64,000 nucleotides of DNA, from positions 3,292,501 to 3,356,500 of the forward strand of contig NZ_AP025732.1 of NCBI RefSeq assembly GCF_023734775.1, read 5' to 3'. The DNA is from Nostoc cf. commune SO-36 (lineage in GTDB: Bacteria > Cyanobacteriota > Cyanobacteriia > Cyanobacteriales > Nostocaceae). Within the stretch, counting starts at the first letter, position 1; each line of letters begins with the position of its first letter. A program made the translations under genes and the position numbers. Under the pieces are notes generated by a model that saw nothing but the letters and a program-made list of their open reading frames with translations, was not told where the DNA came from and did no database searches. Positions 18,619 through 27,668 of this stretch are shown here, one piece after another.

Positions 18619-19707
18619 ATGAATGTTAATCCCGATCAGACACTGATTCATCAGAAAATATATGCGAAAGAATTACGTTCCCTGATGCCACCTGAAGCAT
18701 TTATCCCCGATCCAAGTAAGTTAATTATCTTATTCATTAATCTAGCAATTTTGATTCTAGGCTGGATGATAGCAGCGCGGTTAGATTGTTGGCCGCCATA
18801 CCTTTTATGGCTTTATCTACCTTTAAGCATAATTATGGGCAATAGCGTGGTTGTCTTATTGTTCAGCACCCATGATTTGATGCATGGTAGCGTGATTAAA
18901 AACCCCCGGTTAACTTATATCATTAGCTTTCTAGGGTTAACAATGTTGTGGATGCCACCAACGCTGTGGAAAGCAGTTCATAATCGAGTACATCATAATC
19001 ACACTAATGATTTAGACGACCCCGATCGCAATTACTTATATGAACAGCCTTCAACCTGGGGAAAATGGATTCAGGACTTATTTGTGCCTTCAACTGAAGT
19101 CAATCCTATATGGTTCATAGTGGGAATGACTTCTGCTTGGGGAGTACATACTTTTCGCAATGTGACATCTGTGCTATTTTTCAATCATGAATCCGTCGAT
19201 TATGTTCCTGCTGCATTTACAGTTAGTGCTAAAGATCGTCGAGCGATCGCAGGGGAATTATTGATGATGATTGTGATTCATCTAAGTATCCTAATCTATC
19301 TTCAATTTGAACCCATAAAGCTCATATTTGGTTACTTTTTACCGATTGCAATTGGTTATGCTGGAGTAATTTTTTATATTTATACAAATCATTTACTTTG
19401 TCCGATGACTAACGTTAATGATCCACTAATTAATAGTATGTCTCTCCGGGTTCACAAAATATTTGATCTCTTACATTTAAATTTTTCTCACCATACCGAA
19501 CATCATCTTTTCCCAGGAATGAACTCTGACTATTATGTTCTGGTTAGGGATTTATTAGAAACTCACTATTCTGAAAGTTTCAATTTATTGGATGCTGGGG
19601 AGGCTTGGTATTTGCTGCTGCAAACTCCTCGGCATTATAAAGATGAAATTACTCTTACAGATTGGTCAGGAGAAAAGTCTGTTCCCTGTCCTACAAGCGA
19701 CAATTAG
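18619..19707 (+). CDS. Fatty acid desaturase family membrane protein
   Basis: The 362-residue product has several hydrophobic segments (about 33-52, 62-82, 100-115, 212-228, 236-258) and three histidine boxes that bind the di-iron centre: H85-D-L-M-H89, H121-N-R-V-H125-H126 and H292-T-E-H295-H296. These are typical of membrane desaturases and hydroxylases. Membrane lipid acyl desaturation is the default guess; carotenoid ketolases and hydroxylases share these boxes, so the substrate is open. No other lipid gene is adjacent. Confidence 0.8.
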   Translation: MNVNPDQTLIHQKIYAKELRSLMPPEAFIPDPSKLIILFINLAILILGWMIAARLDCWPPYLLWLYLPLSIIMGNSVVVLLFSTHDLMHGSVIKNPRLTYIISFLGLTMLWMPPTLWKAVHNRVHHNHTNDLDDPDRNYLYEQPSTWGKWIQDLFVPSTEVNPIWFIVGMTSAWGVHTFRNVTSVLFFNHESVDYVPAAFTVSAKDRRAIAGELLMMIVIHLSILIYLQFEPIKLIFGYFLPIAIGYAGVIFYIYTNHLLCPMTNVNDPLINSMSLRVHKIFDLLHLNFSHHTEHHLFPGMNSDYYVLVRDLLETHYSESFNLLDAGEAWYLLLQTPRHYKDEITLTDWSGEKSVPCPTSDN

Positions 19708-19810
19708 GGCGTTTTTGCTCTTCCCCGTTGAAAGTTAGTTTATGGACTCTTCAAGAATCCCCCGGCTTGTAGCCGTGGTATCAACAAGTAAAACAAATTC
19801 CATTATCCTA

Positions 19811-19848
19811 ATCCCCTGCATCTACAAACGATATAGGGGATAATTTTT
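19811..19848 (+). terminator. Hairpin with T-rich tail downstream of the desaturase gene
   Basis: TCCCCTGCATC pairs imperfectly with GATATAGGGGA and is followed by TAATTTTTAG, a usable intrinsic terminator. The stem wording is shared with the hairpin at 18318. Confidence 0.55.
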
Positions 19849-20021
19849 AGAGTATTAAAATGAATAAGGTGTGACTTATTGAGATGAGAATATCTTCAGC
19901 ATGGTAACAAAGTATAAAAATATTCTCATATCTCTGTTTAAGTATTGCTCAATGGGTTTTGAGCATATATTGGGCATTTTGACAAATGTAAACGCTGAAA
20001 GTATTCAATTTAGGTATTTAT

Positions 20022-20897
20022 ATGTTTCTGGTAACTGGAGCAACAGGAGGAATTGGTCGCAGAGTTATCCGACTCCTACGGCAAAGAGAACAGTCTGTGC
20101 GTGCGTTTGTTCGCCTTACCTCGCGTTATAGCGAGTTAGAACACCGGGGTGCAGAAATCTTCATTGGTGACTTGCTAGAGGAAAAAGATATCGAGAAAGC
20201 TAGTCGGGGCGTGCGGTATATTATCAGCGCCCACGGTTCTGATAGCGATGCCCTATCTTTAGATTACCGCGCTAATATTGAACTCATTGATCAGGCAAAA
20301 GCCAATGGTGTAGAACATTTCGTGTTCATTTCCGTACTCGGAGCCGATCGCGGATATGAAGACGCTCCCGTTTTCAAAGCTAAACGAGCAGTAGAGCGAT
20401 ATTTGTCAGCTAGTGGCTTAAATTACACTATTTTACGCCCATCTGGATTAGCATCTAACTTGCTGCCATTAGTAGAACGATTTCGGGAAACGGGATTCTA
20501 TCTGCTCATTGGCGATCGCAAAAACCGTAGCTCAATTGTCAGTACTGATGATTTAGCAAGGATAGTAGTGGATTCTGTGACAGTTGAAGGCGCTCGCAAC
20601 CAGATTTTACCCGTTGGAGGGCCGGAGATTTTATTACGAGAAGATATTCCTCGAATTTTTGGTCGGATCTTCAACAAACAGCCAGTAATAATTAACTCAC
20701 CACTATTTGCAGTTGATGGGTTACAGAGTGTATTAGGTTTAATTAATCCCCAAATTCAAAAAGCTTTGGGAACTTATCGCACATTGCTAGCAAATGAATT
20801 TTTCTGTACAAAAGATGAAATTGCCAATTTAGAAGTGATTTATAACTTTCAGTTGGAGACATTAGAAAACTTTTTGCGGCGCTATTTAGCAGTTTGA
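20022..20897 (+). CDS. NAD(P)-binding Ycf39/NmrA-like reductase family protein
   Basis: A 291-residue atypical short-chain dehydrogenase. The dinucleotide-binding motif is TGATGGIGRRVI at residues 5-16. DYRANIELIDQAKANGVEHFVFIS and FKAKRAVERYLSASGLNYTILRPSG are typical of the Ycf39/NmrA group, which includes photosystem assembly factors and divinyl reductases. The canonical YxxxK catalytic pair is not present in standard form. ATG at 20022 places the glycine motif at the usual distance from the N-terminus. A second short frame overlapping at 19901 is not considered real. Confidence 0.8.
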   Translation: MFLVTGATGGIGRRVIRLLRQREQSVRAFVRLTSRYSELEHRGAEIFIGDLLEEKDIEKASRGVRYIISAHGSDSDALSLDYRANIELIDQAKANGVEHFVFISVLGADRGYEDAPVFKAKRAVERYLSASGLNYTILRPSGLASNLLPLVERFRETGFYLLIGDRKNRSSIVSTDDLARIVVDSVTVEGARNQILPVGGPEILLREDIPRIFGRIFNKQPVIINSPLFAVDGLQSVLGLINPQIQKALGTYRTLLANEFFCTKDEIANLEVIYNFQLETLENFLRRYLAV

Positions 20898-20987
20898 ATA
20901 GTCATTAGTCATTAGTCATTGGTCATTCGTGAATAATCAAGGACAAATGACTAATGACAAATGACAAAGAACAAAGGACAAAAATAT
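20898..20987. repeat. Palindromic heptamer repeat before the hlyD-like gene
   Basis: Three TAGTCATT words on the left are mirrored by ACAAATGACTAATGACAA and further ATGACAAAG words on the right. The ATG at 20988 follows directly; an apparent upstream start at 20961 reads repeat DNA and was rejected. Confidence 0.7.
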
Positions 20988-22469
20988 ATGGTAAATGCTG
21001 CTCAAGCACGTCAGACTAAAGAGCGATTCGCCCAACCAGAGGAACAACTCACCTATGAATTGGGTAAAGCAGTACAGGAATTGCCACCCCTGTACACGAG
21101 ATTATTAGCGGGAACGATGAGCGTCATCGTATTTGGAGCGATCGCTTGGGCGTATTTCTCGCAAATAGATGAAGTAGCAACAGCACCAGGAGAATTAATT
21201 GCTTCCACACAGGTAAGACCAGTGACATCCTTGGGTGGAGGGTCAATTATTGCTGTTAAAGTTAGAGAAGGCGATCGCGTTACTAAAGGTCAAATTCTGA
21301 TTCAAAAAGATCCAGACTTGCAAAAAACCGATGTTTCCCGCCTAGCGAAATCTAGCAGATTGATTCAGGACGATTTGCAACGTTTGAATGCAGAACGTAT
21401 TGGAGGCACAACTACTGGGACAAAATTGCAAGATGAACTTTTAAGCTCACGCCTGCAAGACTTCCAAGCACGTCAAGCAGGAGCGGAAGCAGAAGCAAAT
21501 CGCCAGATAGCACTCATAGATCAAGCCAAAGTCCGCTTGAGTCGCTTACAAGACAACTTAGTTAATGCCAAAAGCAGTGTTGCAAATGCTAAAAGCAACC
21601 TAGTCAATGCAGATAGCATCCGAATTAAAATTGAAAGTAATTTGGCACTTGCACAAGAAAGGGAAAAAAGCTTACGCACCCTAATTACTCCTGGCGCTGT
21701 TCCCCGTGTCGATTACTTGGATGCCCAAGAAAGGCTAACTCGTGCAAAAACAGAAATCACCAGAGCGCAGGATGAAGTTATCAACGCCCAAAACCGAATA
21801 ACAGAGGCTCAAGATAAAGTCACATCATTAGAAAAAGATATTGCTGCCCAAGTCCAGGAAATTCACCAAGCAGAACAAGCCTACAACGCTGCACGCAGTC
21901 AGGCCAAGCGTGTATCATCAGAACGCCAAAGTGAAATTTTGACGCAGTTTAACAAGCGTAAAGAAGAACTGACAACTGTTCAAGGTCAATTAGAGCAGGC
22001 GATAAAGCAGCAATCTTTGGAAACCATTGAAGCTCCTGTTGCTGGTACGATTTACAGAGTCAAAGCCACTAGGGGTCCAGTTCAATCGGGTGAAGAATTG
22101 GTGTCAATTTTGCCAGAAGGAGAAGAAATGCTCCTAGAGGTAAAAGTTCTGAACCGCGACATTGGGTTTATCCGTCAAGGAATGAAGGCAAAAGTGAAAA
22201 TGGCGACTTTCCCATTCCAAGAATTTGGTGTTGTGGATGGGGAAGTCATGCAAGTCAGTCCCAATGCAATTATTGATAAAGAATTAGGCTTAGTTTTTCC
22301 TACAAGAATTAAGCTAAATAAACACTCAGTCAACGTGCGGGGGCAAGAAGTAGAATTTACACCAGGGATGACTGCTACAGGTGAAATTGTTACTCGTAAA
22401 AAGTCAATTTTGACATTCATCACTGAGCCTGTGACACGGCGATTCAACGAGGCATTTTCTGTTAGGTAG
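20988..22469 (+). CDS. HlyD-family secretion adaptor (membrane fusion protein)
   Basis: About 493 residues. After a cytoplasmic N-terminus there is one membrane segment (LAGTMSVIVFGAIAWAYF, about 37-55), then a lipoyl-like half domain (TSLGGGSIIAVKVREGDRV), a long coiled coil from about residue 110 to 340 (many KAK, NAKS, AQDEV heptads), the second lipoyl half (IEAPVAGTIYRVKATRGPVQSGEEL) and a beta-barrel domain. This is the adaptor of a type I or similar ABC export system that bridges to an outer-membrane channel such as TolC/HgdD. No ABC transporter gene is adjacent. The convergent neighbour is a secreted-type protease; a link is only suggested. Confidence 0.88.
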   Translation: MVNAAQARQTKERFAQPEEQLTYELGKAVQELPPLYTRLLAGTMSVIVFGAIAWAYFSQIDEVATAPGELIASTQVRPVTSLGGGSIIAVKVREGDRVTKGQILIQKDPDLQKTDVSRLAKSSRLIQDDLQRLNAERIGGTTTGTKLQDELLSSRLQDFQARQAGAEAEANRQIALIDQAKVRLSRLQDNLVNAKSSVANAKSNLVNADSIRIKIESNLALAQEREKSLRTLITPGAVPRVDYLDAQERLTRAKTEITRAQDEVINAQNRITEAQDKVTSLEKDIAAQVQEIHQAEQAYNAARSQAKRVSSERQSEILTQFNKRKEELTTVQGQLEQAIKQQSLETIEAPVAGTIYRVKATRGPVQSGEELVSILPEGEEMLLEVKVLNRDIGFIRQGMKAKVKMATFPFQEFGVVDGEVMQVSPNAIIDKELGLVFPTRIKLNKHSVNVRGQEVEFTPGMTATGEIVTRKKSILTFITEPVTRRFNEAFSVR

Positions 22470-22665
22470 GTTTCTAGTACAACACGGCGTAAGTAAACCA
22501 ACCATTCTAAATTGACGAAATGCTTATGCTGTATTCATTTTGACTTTTGACTTTTGATTTTTGACTTCCGCGTAGCGGTACTAGCCTCTTCTATTTTCAT
22601 AACCACCTCAAAAGCGATGTCTGAGTTGGGCTACGCTTATGTACCCCATAATGCACAGCTAAAAG

Positions 22666-22694
22666 TTAAGGGTTTAGAATTGCTAAACCCTTAA
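22666..22694. terminator. Perfect 12-bp hairpin between convergent genes
   Basis: TTAAGGGTTTAG at 22666-22677 is repeated as its exact complement CTAAACCCTTAA at 22683-22694 with a 5-nt loop. It lies between the convergent hlyD-like and protease genes and could terminate both transcripts, although it lacks a long T tract. Confidence 0.65.
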
Positions 22695-22795
22695 ATTCAT
22701 TCGCAATGTATAAGCGGGTTGGTTGATTTTATTAATCGACCAGTATGGAACTAAACTGCAAATTACTATAATTTTCCATACCGATCTATTGGTTT

Positions 22796-24628
22796 TTAGA
22801 TTTCCTGTAGTAGTTTACCAAAACTCAGATTATTCTCATTATTATTGCTACTCAAATTGATGCTGCCCAGAATATCCTCATAGTTTGGGAATTGCGACCA
22901 TAATTCTGGATTAGCTAATATATTATTACCTTCGGCTGGCGTGAGATACTTTGCGGTTTCTGCGATAATTTGACCGATTAGAAAACTAAAACCAGAATTA
23001 TTCAAATTCGCTATAGTTTCTGGTGTCAAATATGTTACAGTTTGTGCAATTGTTTGACCAATTAGAGAATTAAAACCAGAATTATTCAAATTCGCCATAG
23101 TCTGTGGTGTCAAATATTTTACGTTTTGTGCGATTGTTTGACCAATTAGAGAACTAAAACCAGAATTATTCAAATTCGCCATAGTCTCTGGTGTCAAATA
23201 TGTTGCTGTTTGTGTGATTGTTTGTGCGATCGCTTGACCAATTAGCGAACCAAAATTGGAAGTATTAAAACTAGAAATCGTCTGTGACGAGAGATAATTT
23301 TCGGTCTGTGTATAGACGTTTAGCAGATTATCGTCAGATATTGCCTGACTTGTCAGAGAACTGGTATTAAAACTATAACTTGTAGTTTGTGTGTTATTTT
23401 TTGCTGTTTCTGCAATTACCCGACTCGCTAGAGAATTGACATTAGAAACATTAAAACTAGAGCTTGTTGTTGTAGTTTGTGTACTATTTCCTGCTGTTTC
23501 TGTAACAATCTGACGTACTTGGGCATCAGTTAGGTTGGGGTTAGCACTAAGCATCAAAGCAACTACACCAGCAACGTGGGGAGTAGCCATAGAAGTGCCG
23601 CTATAAGTGGCATATTGATTATTTGGAACTGATGAATAGACTTTAACTCCTGGGGCTGTTACATAAGAGATTTCATCCGTTCCAGAGCGATTAGAGAAAT
23701 CGGGCATATTATTATCTCTATCTACTGCCCCAACTGCAATTCCCGACTTGTATGCATAGCGGGCGGGATAGTCTGGTGATGAGTCACCATCATTACCTGC
23801 TGCCATGACAACAATCACTCCTTTGCTGCTGGCATAGTTAATGGCTGACTCTAGAGTACGATTGGCAGATCCGCCACCTAGACTGAGGTTAATCACATTA
23901 GCTCCATTATCCACAGCGTAGCGAATACCTTTAGAGATGGAACTATAGGAACCAGAGCCAGACTCATTCAAAACTTTGACGGGCATAATCTTGGCATTGT
24001 ATGCAATACCAGTGACACCGTAGTTATTATTTTCCCCTGCGATCGTGCCAGAAACATGAGTGCCATGACCGTTGTTATCTAGGGTGTTGTTGTTTTTCTC
24101 AGAGAAGTTCCAGCCGTAATTATCATCAATATAGCCATTGCCATCATCATCTATACCGTTACCTGCAATTTCATTGGCATTCGTCCAGATATTATTTCTT
24201 AAATCCTCATGGTTATAATCAACCCCAGTATCTATGACAGCAACAACAACGCCTTTACCTGTGTATCCCTGTGCCCAAACTTCCGGTGCTTTAACGAGGT
24301 CTGCTCCCCAATTATTGCCACCCAAATCAGGAACATCAGCAAAGGTATTCTGACCAGTAACTTTGGCCACTGCTGCTGCCCCATTAATCAAGCCATAGCC
24401 ATTAATGGAGTTATAACTTTCAGTAGTAAAAGTATTAACGTTACTGCTATTTTCTGAGTCACCGTTATTTAATAACTGCACATCAGCATCTGCTGATTTA
24501 TAGCTACTACCTCCCCTGAGGTTGAGACTATAGTCATTCTTCGTATTAAAGCTATCTAATGAGTAAATTGAAGTGACATTGAGCCGTTTATTTGACAACA
24601 CATTGTTACTAACATCATCATTTAGCAT
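22796..24628 (-). CDS. Subtilisin-like (S8) serine peptidase with C-terminal repeats
   Basis: 610 residues. The catalytic triad is D133 (VIDTGVDYNH), H188 (NNGHGTHVSG) and S346 (YSGTSMATPHVAG). Ca-binding-like loops rich in Asp/Asn occur at about 157-170 (NGIDDDGNGYIDDN). There is no classical signal peptide; the first 100 residues are Ser/Asn/Asp-rich and may act as a propeptide or targeting region. The catalytic domain ends near 385, after which comes an S/T/N-rich linker and four to five copies of a roughly 30-residue unit (YLTPETMANLNNSGF...LIGQTIAQ). Such non-signal-peptide subtilases in cyanobacteria may leave the cell by a type I route, and an HlyD-type adaptor gene is the next gene. 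Confidence 0.88.
   Translation of the reverse strand: MLNDDVSNNVLSNKRLNVTSIYSLDSFNTKNDYSLNLRGGSSYKSADADVQLLNNGDSENSSNVNTFTTESYNSINGYGLINGAAAVAKVTGQNTFADVPDLGGNNWGADLVKAPEVWAQGYTGKGVVVAVIDTGVDYNHEDLRNNIWTNANEIAGNGIDDDGNGYIDDNYGWNFSEKNNNTLDNNGHGTHVSGTIAGENNNYGVTGIAYNAKIMPVKVLNESGSGSYSSISKGIRYAVDNGANVINLSLGGGSANRTLESAINYASSKGVIVVMAAGNDGDSSPDYPARYAYKSGIAVGAVDRDNNMPDFSNRSGTDEISYVTAPGVKVYSSVPNNQYATYSGTSMATPHVAGVVALMLSANPNLTDAQVRQIVTETAGNSTQTTTTSSSFNVSNVNSLASRVIAETAKNNTQTTSYSFNTSSLTSQAISDDNLLNVYTQTENYLSSQTISSFNTSNFGSLIGQAIAQTITQTATYLTPETMANLNNSGFSSLIGQTIAQNVKYLTPQTMANLNNSGFNSLIGQTIAQTVTYLTPETIANLNNSGFSFLIGQIIAETAKYLTPAEGNNILANPELWSQFPNYEDILGSINLSSNNNENNLSFGKLLQEI
22930..23305 (-). repeat. Coding tandem repeat in the protease tail
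   Basis: DNA units of about 84-96 bp repeat in the 3' part of the protease gene. Consecutive units differ by few bases, for example the words AATTCGCCATAGTC and CAGAATTATTCAAATTCGC recur. The encoded consensus is YLTPxTxANLNNSGF-x2-LIGQxIA. The high DNA identity points to recent expansion. Confidence 0.75.
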
Positions 24629-25265
24629 AAGTATTTTTTCTCAAAGATAACAATCGTTTTTTAACAGGTTGAAGCGTTAACACCTTTACAAAAGAAGATT
24701 CTAAGGTTGAAATAATAAACTCCCTTGTCAATAATTACTATGTAATCTAATAAAAAAATGCTAATCCCACTACTAAATCACACAAGCACGCTAATTGTTT
24801 GAAGAAATGCTTAACTAGTTAAGTTAAGGCAGCCTTTGTGATCTAACACTATTTAACTAAATAGCTGATACAAATATATGGATAGGAGCATATAGATGTA
24901 CGCCCCTACCCATATATTTTTTTACATATAATTTTTGAAAATGATTTAAAGCATAGAGAATTGGAAAGCAACTTCTTTGTCAATGCAAAAAACTATTAAT
25001 AGGACTGCTAGCAAATTATCTAGACAGGCACAGCAACAAAATAGAGAGTGATTGTTCTTTGTTTATCGCTTACGTGAGTTATACCCGTAGGGGCACGGTA
25101 TGTTCCCTACACCTTGCGATATAATTTTGTACCGCATCTGAATAGGAACAGCTATATGTTACTTTTTCAGAGTTTTAGGGAACTCTATTAATAGAACCTT
25201 ATAGGTTTAGCACTCTGTTTAGATATCAATAAAAATCGATTCTTTAGGATATTTACTTCTGTGTA
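24629..25265. other. Intergenic region, no gene seen
   Basis: About 640 bp separate the protease start from the kinase fragment. It is AT-rich, with no coding signal and no strong hairpin. It should include the promoter of the protease (minus strand) and that of the kinase remnant (plus strand). Confidence 0.4.
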
Positions 25266-25448
25266 ATGACCTATTGTATAAATCCCTATTGTCCAAAACC
25301 TGTTGACCCAGTGAATGCAAACAACCTTATTTGCCGTAACTGTGGGTCAGAAATACTGTTGCAAGGTCGCTATCGGGTAATCAAACAACTAGGACAAGGT
25401 GGCTTTGGTAACACTTTTCAAGTTGACGAGTGTGGGAAAACTAAAGTA
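25266..25448 (+). pseudogene. Serine/threonine protein kinase, N-terminal fragment cut by an IS element
   Basis: The first 60 codons begin MTYCINPYCPKP and carry a four-cysteine zinc-finger-like leader (C4, C9, C23, C26 approximately), then LLQGRYRVIKQLGQGGFGNTFQV, i.e. the glycine-rich ATP loop of a Hanks-type kinase. This layout is common in cyanobacteria. The frame runs into the inverted repeat of the IS at 25449 and no later kinase sequence appears on the other side of the element, so the catalytic lysine, HRD and DFG regions are lost from this locus. Confidence 0.8.
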
Positions 25449-26678
25449 CCCACATTCCGCACCCTAACTGTCACAAGTTCATTAGTACTTAACTAATTGG
25501 GTCGGTGAACAGTACTTATGAACTATAAGGTGAAGTTGTATTTTAAACCTTAATAAGAATTTATTCTATTAATGTGTGATTAACTTTAAGCCAAAGCCTC
25601 CAGGTGTGTATGTGAAAGTTACAGTGTAAACTCACGCGGTTTGACATTACAAATAAATTTTTATGTTCATCAAATGAGAAGATGACAGTTGTTGTAACTT
25701 TCATTTCATAACCATGTTTAACCACCAAGAGATTGAAATTCAGAACATAGATCATTTGGGTATAATTGCAGGGATTATAGATGCCATAGGCTTAGTAGAT
25801 ATTATTAATGAATTAGTCGGTGAAGATGCACAAGAAAAAATTAGTCCGGGACATGTAGTTAAAGCAATGATATTAAATGGACTGGGTTTTGTAAGCAGTC
25901 CATTATATATGTTCCCAGAGTTTTTTAAAGATAAACCTTGTGAACATCTAATTGGAGAAGGAGTAAAATTTTAGATGAAAAATCTCTTAGTAATGATGAT
26001 ATGCTTTCCGAATACAAGGCACAGCAAAGCTGTGAGCGGGGATTTGGATTTCTCAAAGACCCCTTATTTTTTGCAGATAGTATTTTTCTGAAATCTCCAG
26101 AAAGAATTGAAGCTATGGCTATGATAATGGGATTATGCCTATTAGTTTATACTTTAGCTCAAAGACAAATAAGAAAAGCTTTATCGGCATCTGAATCTAC
26201 TATTAAAAATCAGCTTGGTAAATCTATAAATAATCCGACTATGCGATGGATATTTCAACGCTTTCAATCTATACATTTAGTAAAATTTGATAATGAAATA
26301 TCAATATCTAATTTGAATTTGGAAACAGAATATATTCTGAGTTTTTTGCCAGAGAATTGTCGTTATTATTATAAATGTTAATCAGGCTGTATCTACAATC
26401 TATTTGTCATAGAGACTATTAATTAAAATTCATAGTCACAAATTGTAATCACTTTTAATTTGTATATCATAAACTAGACATAGATATTAGTTTAACATTC
26501 ATAAATTTTTATCTATTAATTAAACGTCAATACTTATTGCTTCTTATTGAGAATAAAATATTATTTAGGATAAGTAAATAATATGAGTATACGAGCCAGG
26601 GAAGTATTTTTTTACTCTCATTGTCGAGAAAATATTCAGTAAAAACCCCTTTGTGACAGTTAGGGTGCGGAATGTGGG
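25449..26678 (+). mobile_element. IS1634-type insertion sequence, internally deleted
   Basis: A 28-bp perfect inverted repeat marks both ends: 25449-25476 (starts CCCACATTCCGCACCC) and its complement at 26651-26678. The element is 1,230 bp. Inside are the beginning and the end of one transposase with the middle missing. I could not find a matching target duplication (left flank AAAGTA, right flank TTGGTA), so the element may have taken part in a deletion that also removed the rest of the kinase gene. Confidence 0.8.
25714..26381 (+). pseudogene. IS1634-type transposase (DUF4277 N-terminus), central part deleted
   Basis: The first 86 codons (IQNIDHLGIIAGIIDAIGLVD, then GHVVKAMILNGLGF) match the N-terminal DUF4277 domain of cyanobacterial IS1634-group transposases. 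The frame shifts by one at about 25968-25975 and then reads ILDEKSLSNDDMLSEYKAQQ, SCERGFGFLKDPLFFADS and KSPERIEAMAMIMGLCLLVY, which is the C-terminal end of the same family. About 300 residues that include the first two catalytic acids are missing between these parts. The product cannot be active; mobilisation would need a full copy elsewhere. Confidence 0.75.
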
Positions 26679-26799
26679 TTGGTAATTAGGTGGTGTTAAA
26701 AACAGTAATGTACTAATATGTTGGGTTACGCAAGAAAACCCAACAGCAACAAACTTAATTTTTACCAACAATACCTGATACCTTTCCTTTAAAGCTGCC

Positions 26800-27580
26800 A
26801 TGTATGACAATATCTGTAAATTCATTGCCGAAAACTTCAAAGATGATTTAGCAACTTGGTTACTAGGTTCACCGATTAAATTAACAGAACTTAGCCCTAC
26901 TGAATTATCAAGCGAACCAATTCGCGCCGATTCATTAATTTTATTGCAATCTGATAATTTAGTTCTACATACCGAATTTCAAACCGACGCTGATGAAGCC
27001 ATCCCGTTTCGGATGTTAGATTATAGGGTTAGGGTTTATCGCCGCTTTCCTAACAAAGAAATGCGTCAAGTAGTAATCTATTTGAGAAAAACAAGTTCAG
27101 AATTAGTCAATGAAAACAGTTTTAAATTAAACAACACTTATCATCAATTTGAGGTAATACGCCTGTGGGAACAACCAACAGAAAGATTTATGAGTGTCCC
27201 AGGCTTATTACCCTTTGCCGTGCTAAGTCAGACAAACGATCCTACAATGGTATTAACCCAAGTAGCCAAAGCAGTTGAAGCAATTAGCGATCGCCCAGCT
27301 ACAAAGAAATATAGCTGCTGCTAGTGGAATTTTAGCAGGACTGGTGTTAGATAAAAATGTAATTAGCAAAATATTAAGGAGTGAGATTATGCGCGAATCA
27401 GTCATTTATCAACAAATCCTAGAAGAAGGCGAAGCCAAAGGTAAAGCAGAAACAACAAGAAAGTTGGCTTTAAATTTGTTGCAAATTGGAATGAGTTTAG
27501 AGCAAATTGCTCAAGTTACTGAATTATCTATTGAACAAATTCAAGTTTTACAAGAGAGATTCAAAAATCTTAAATTTTAA
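26800..27580 (+). pseudogene. Rpn-family recombination-promoting nuclease-like protein, one frameshift
   Basis: The first frame (26800 to about 27295) gives a PD-(D/E)xK-like domain: PIRADSLILLQSDNLVLHTEFQ and RMLDYRVRVYRRFPNKEMRQVVIYL. The second (about 27300-27580) gives RNIAAASGILAGLVLDKNVISKILR and a C-terminal helical tail ending EQIAQVTELSIEQIQVLQ. The switch at CCCAGCTACAAAG is explained by one extra base (family reading DRPAQRNIAAASGI). The Rpn/YhgA group has many copies in cyanobacteria; some promote RecA-independent recombination. As one base separates the frames, the gene could be intact in the organism. Confidence 0.7.
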
Positions 27581-27668
27581 TGAGTCGCTTTATAAAACAC
27601 ATGGCTATACAAGCAAAACCCGTTAATGCGGGTTTCAAAGTTTTTATAAGTCCGTGCAGACGCAATTT

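Noticed and set aside
19901..20131. Plus-strand ORF overlapping the start of the Ycf39-like gene
   Set aside because: The second half is the shifted frame of the clear reductase N-terminus; no independent support.
25561..25755. Minus-strand ORF in the left part of the IS element
   Set aside because: It overlaps the transposase start on the other strand and is AT-rich without similarity.
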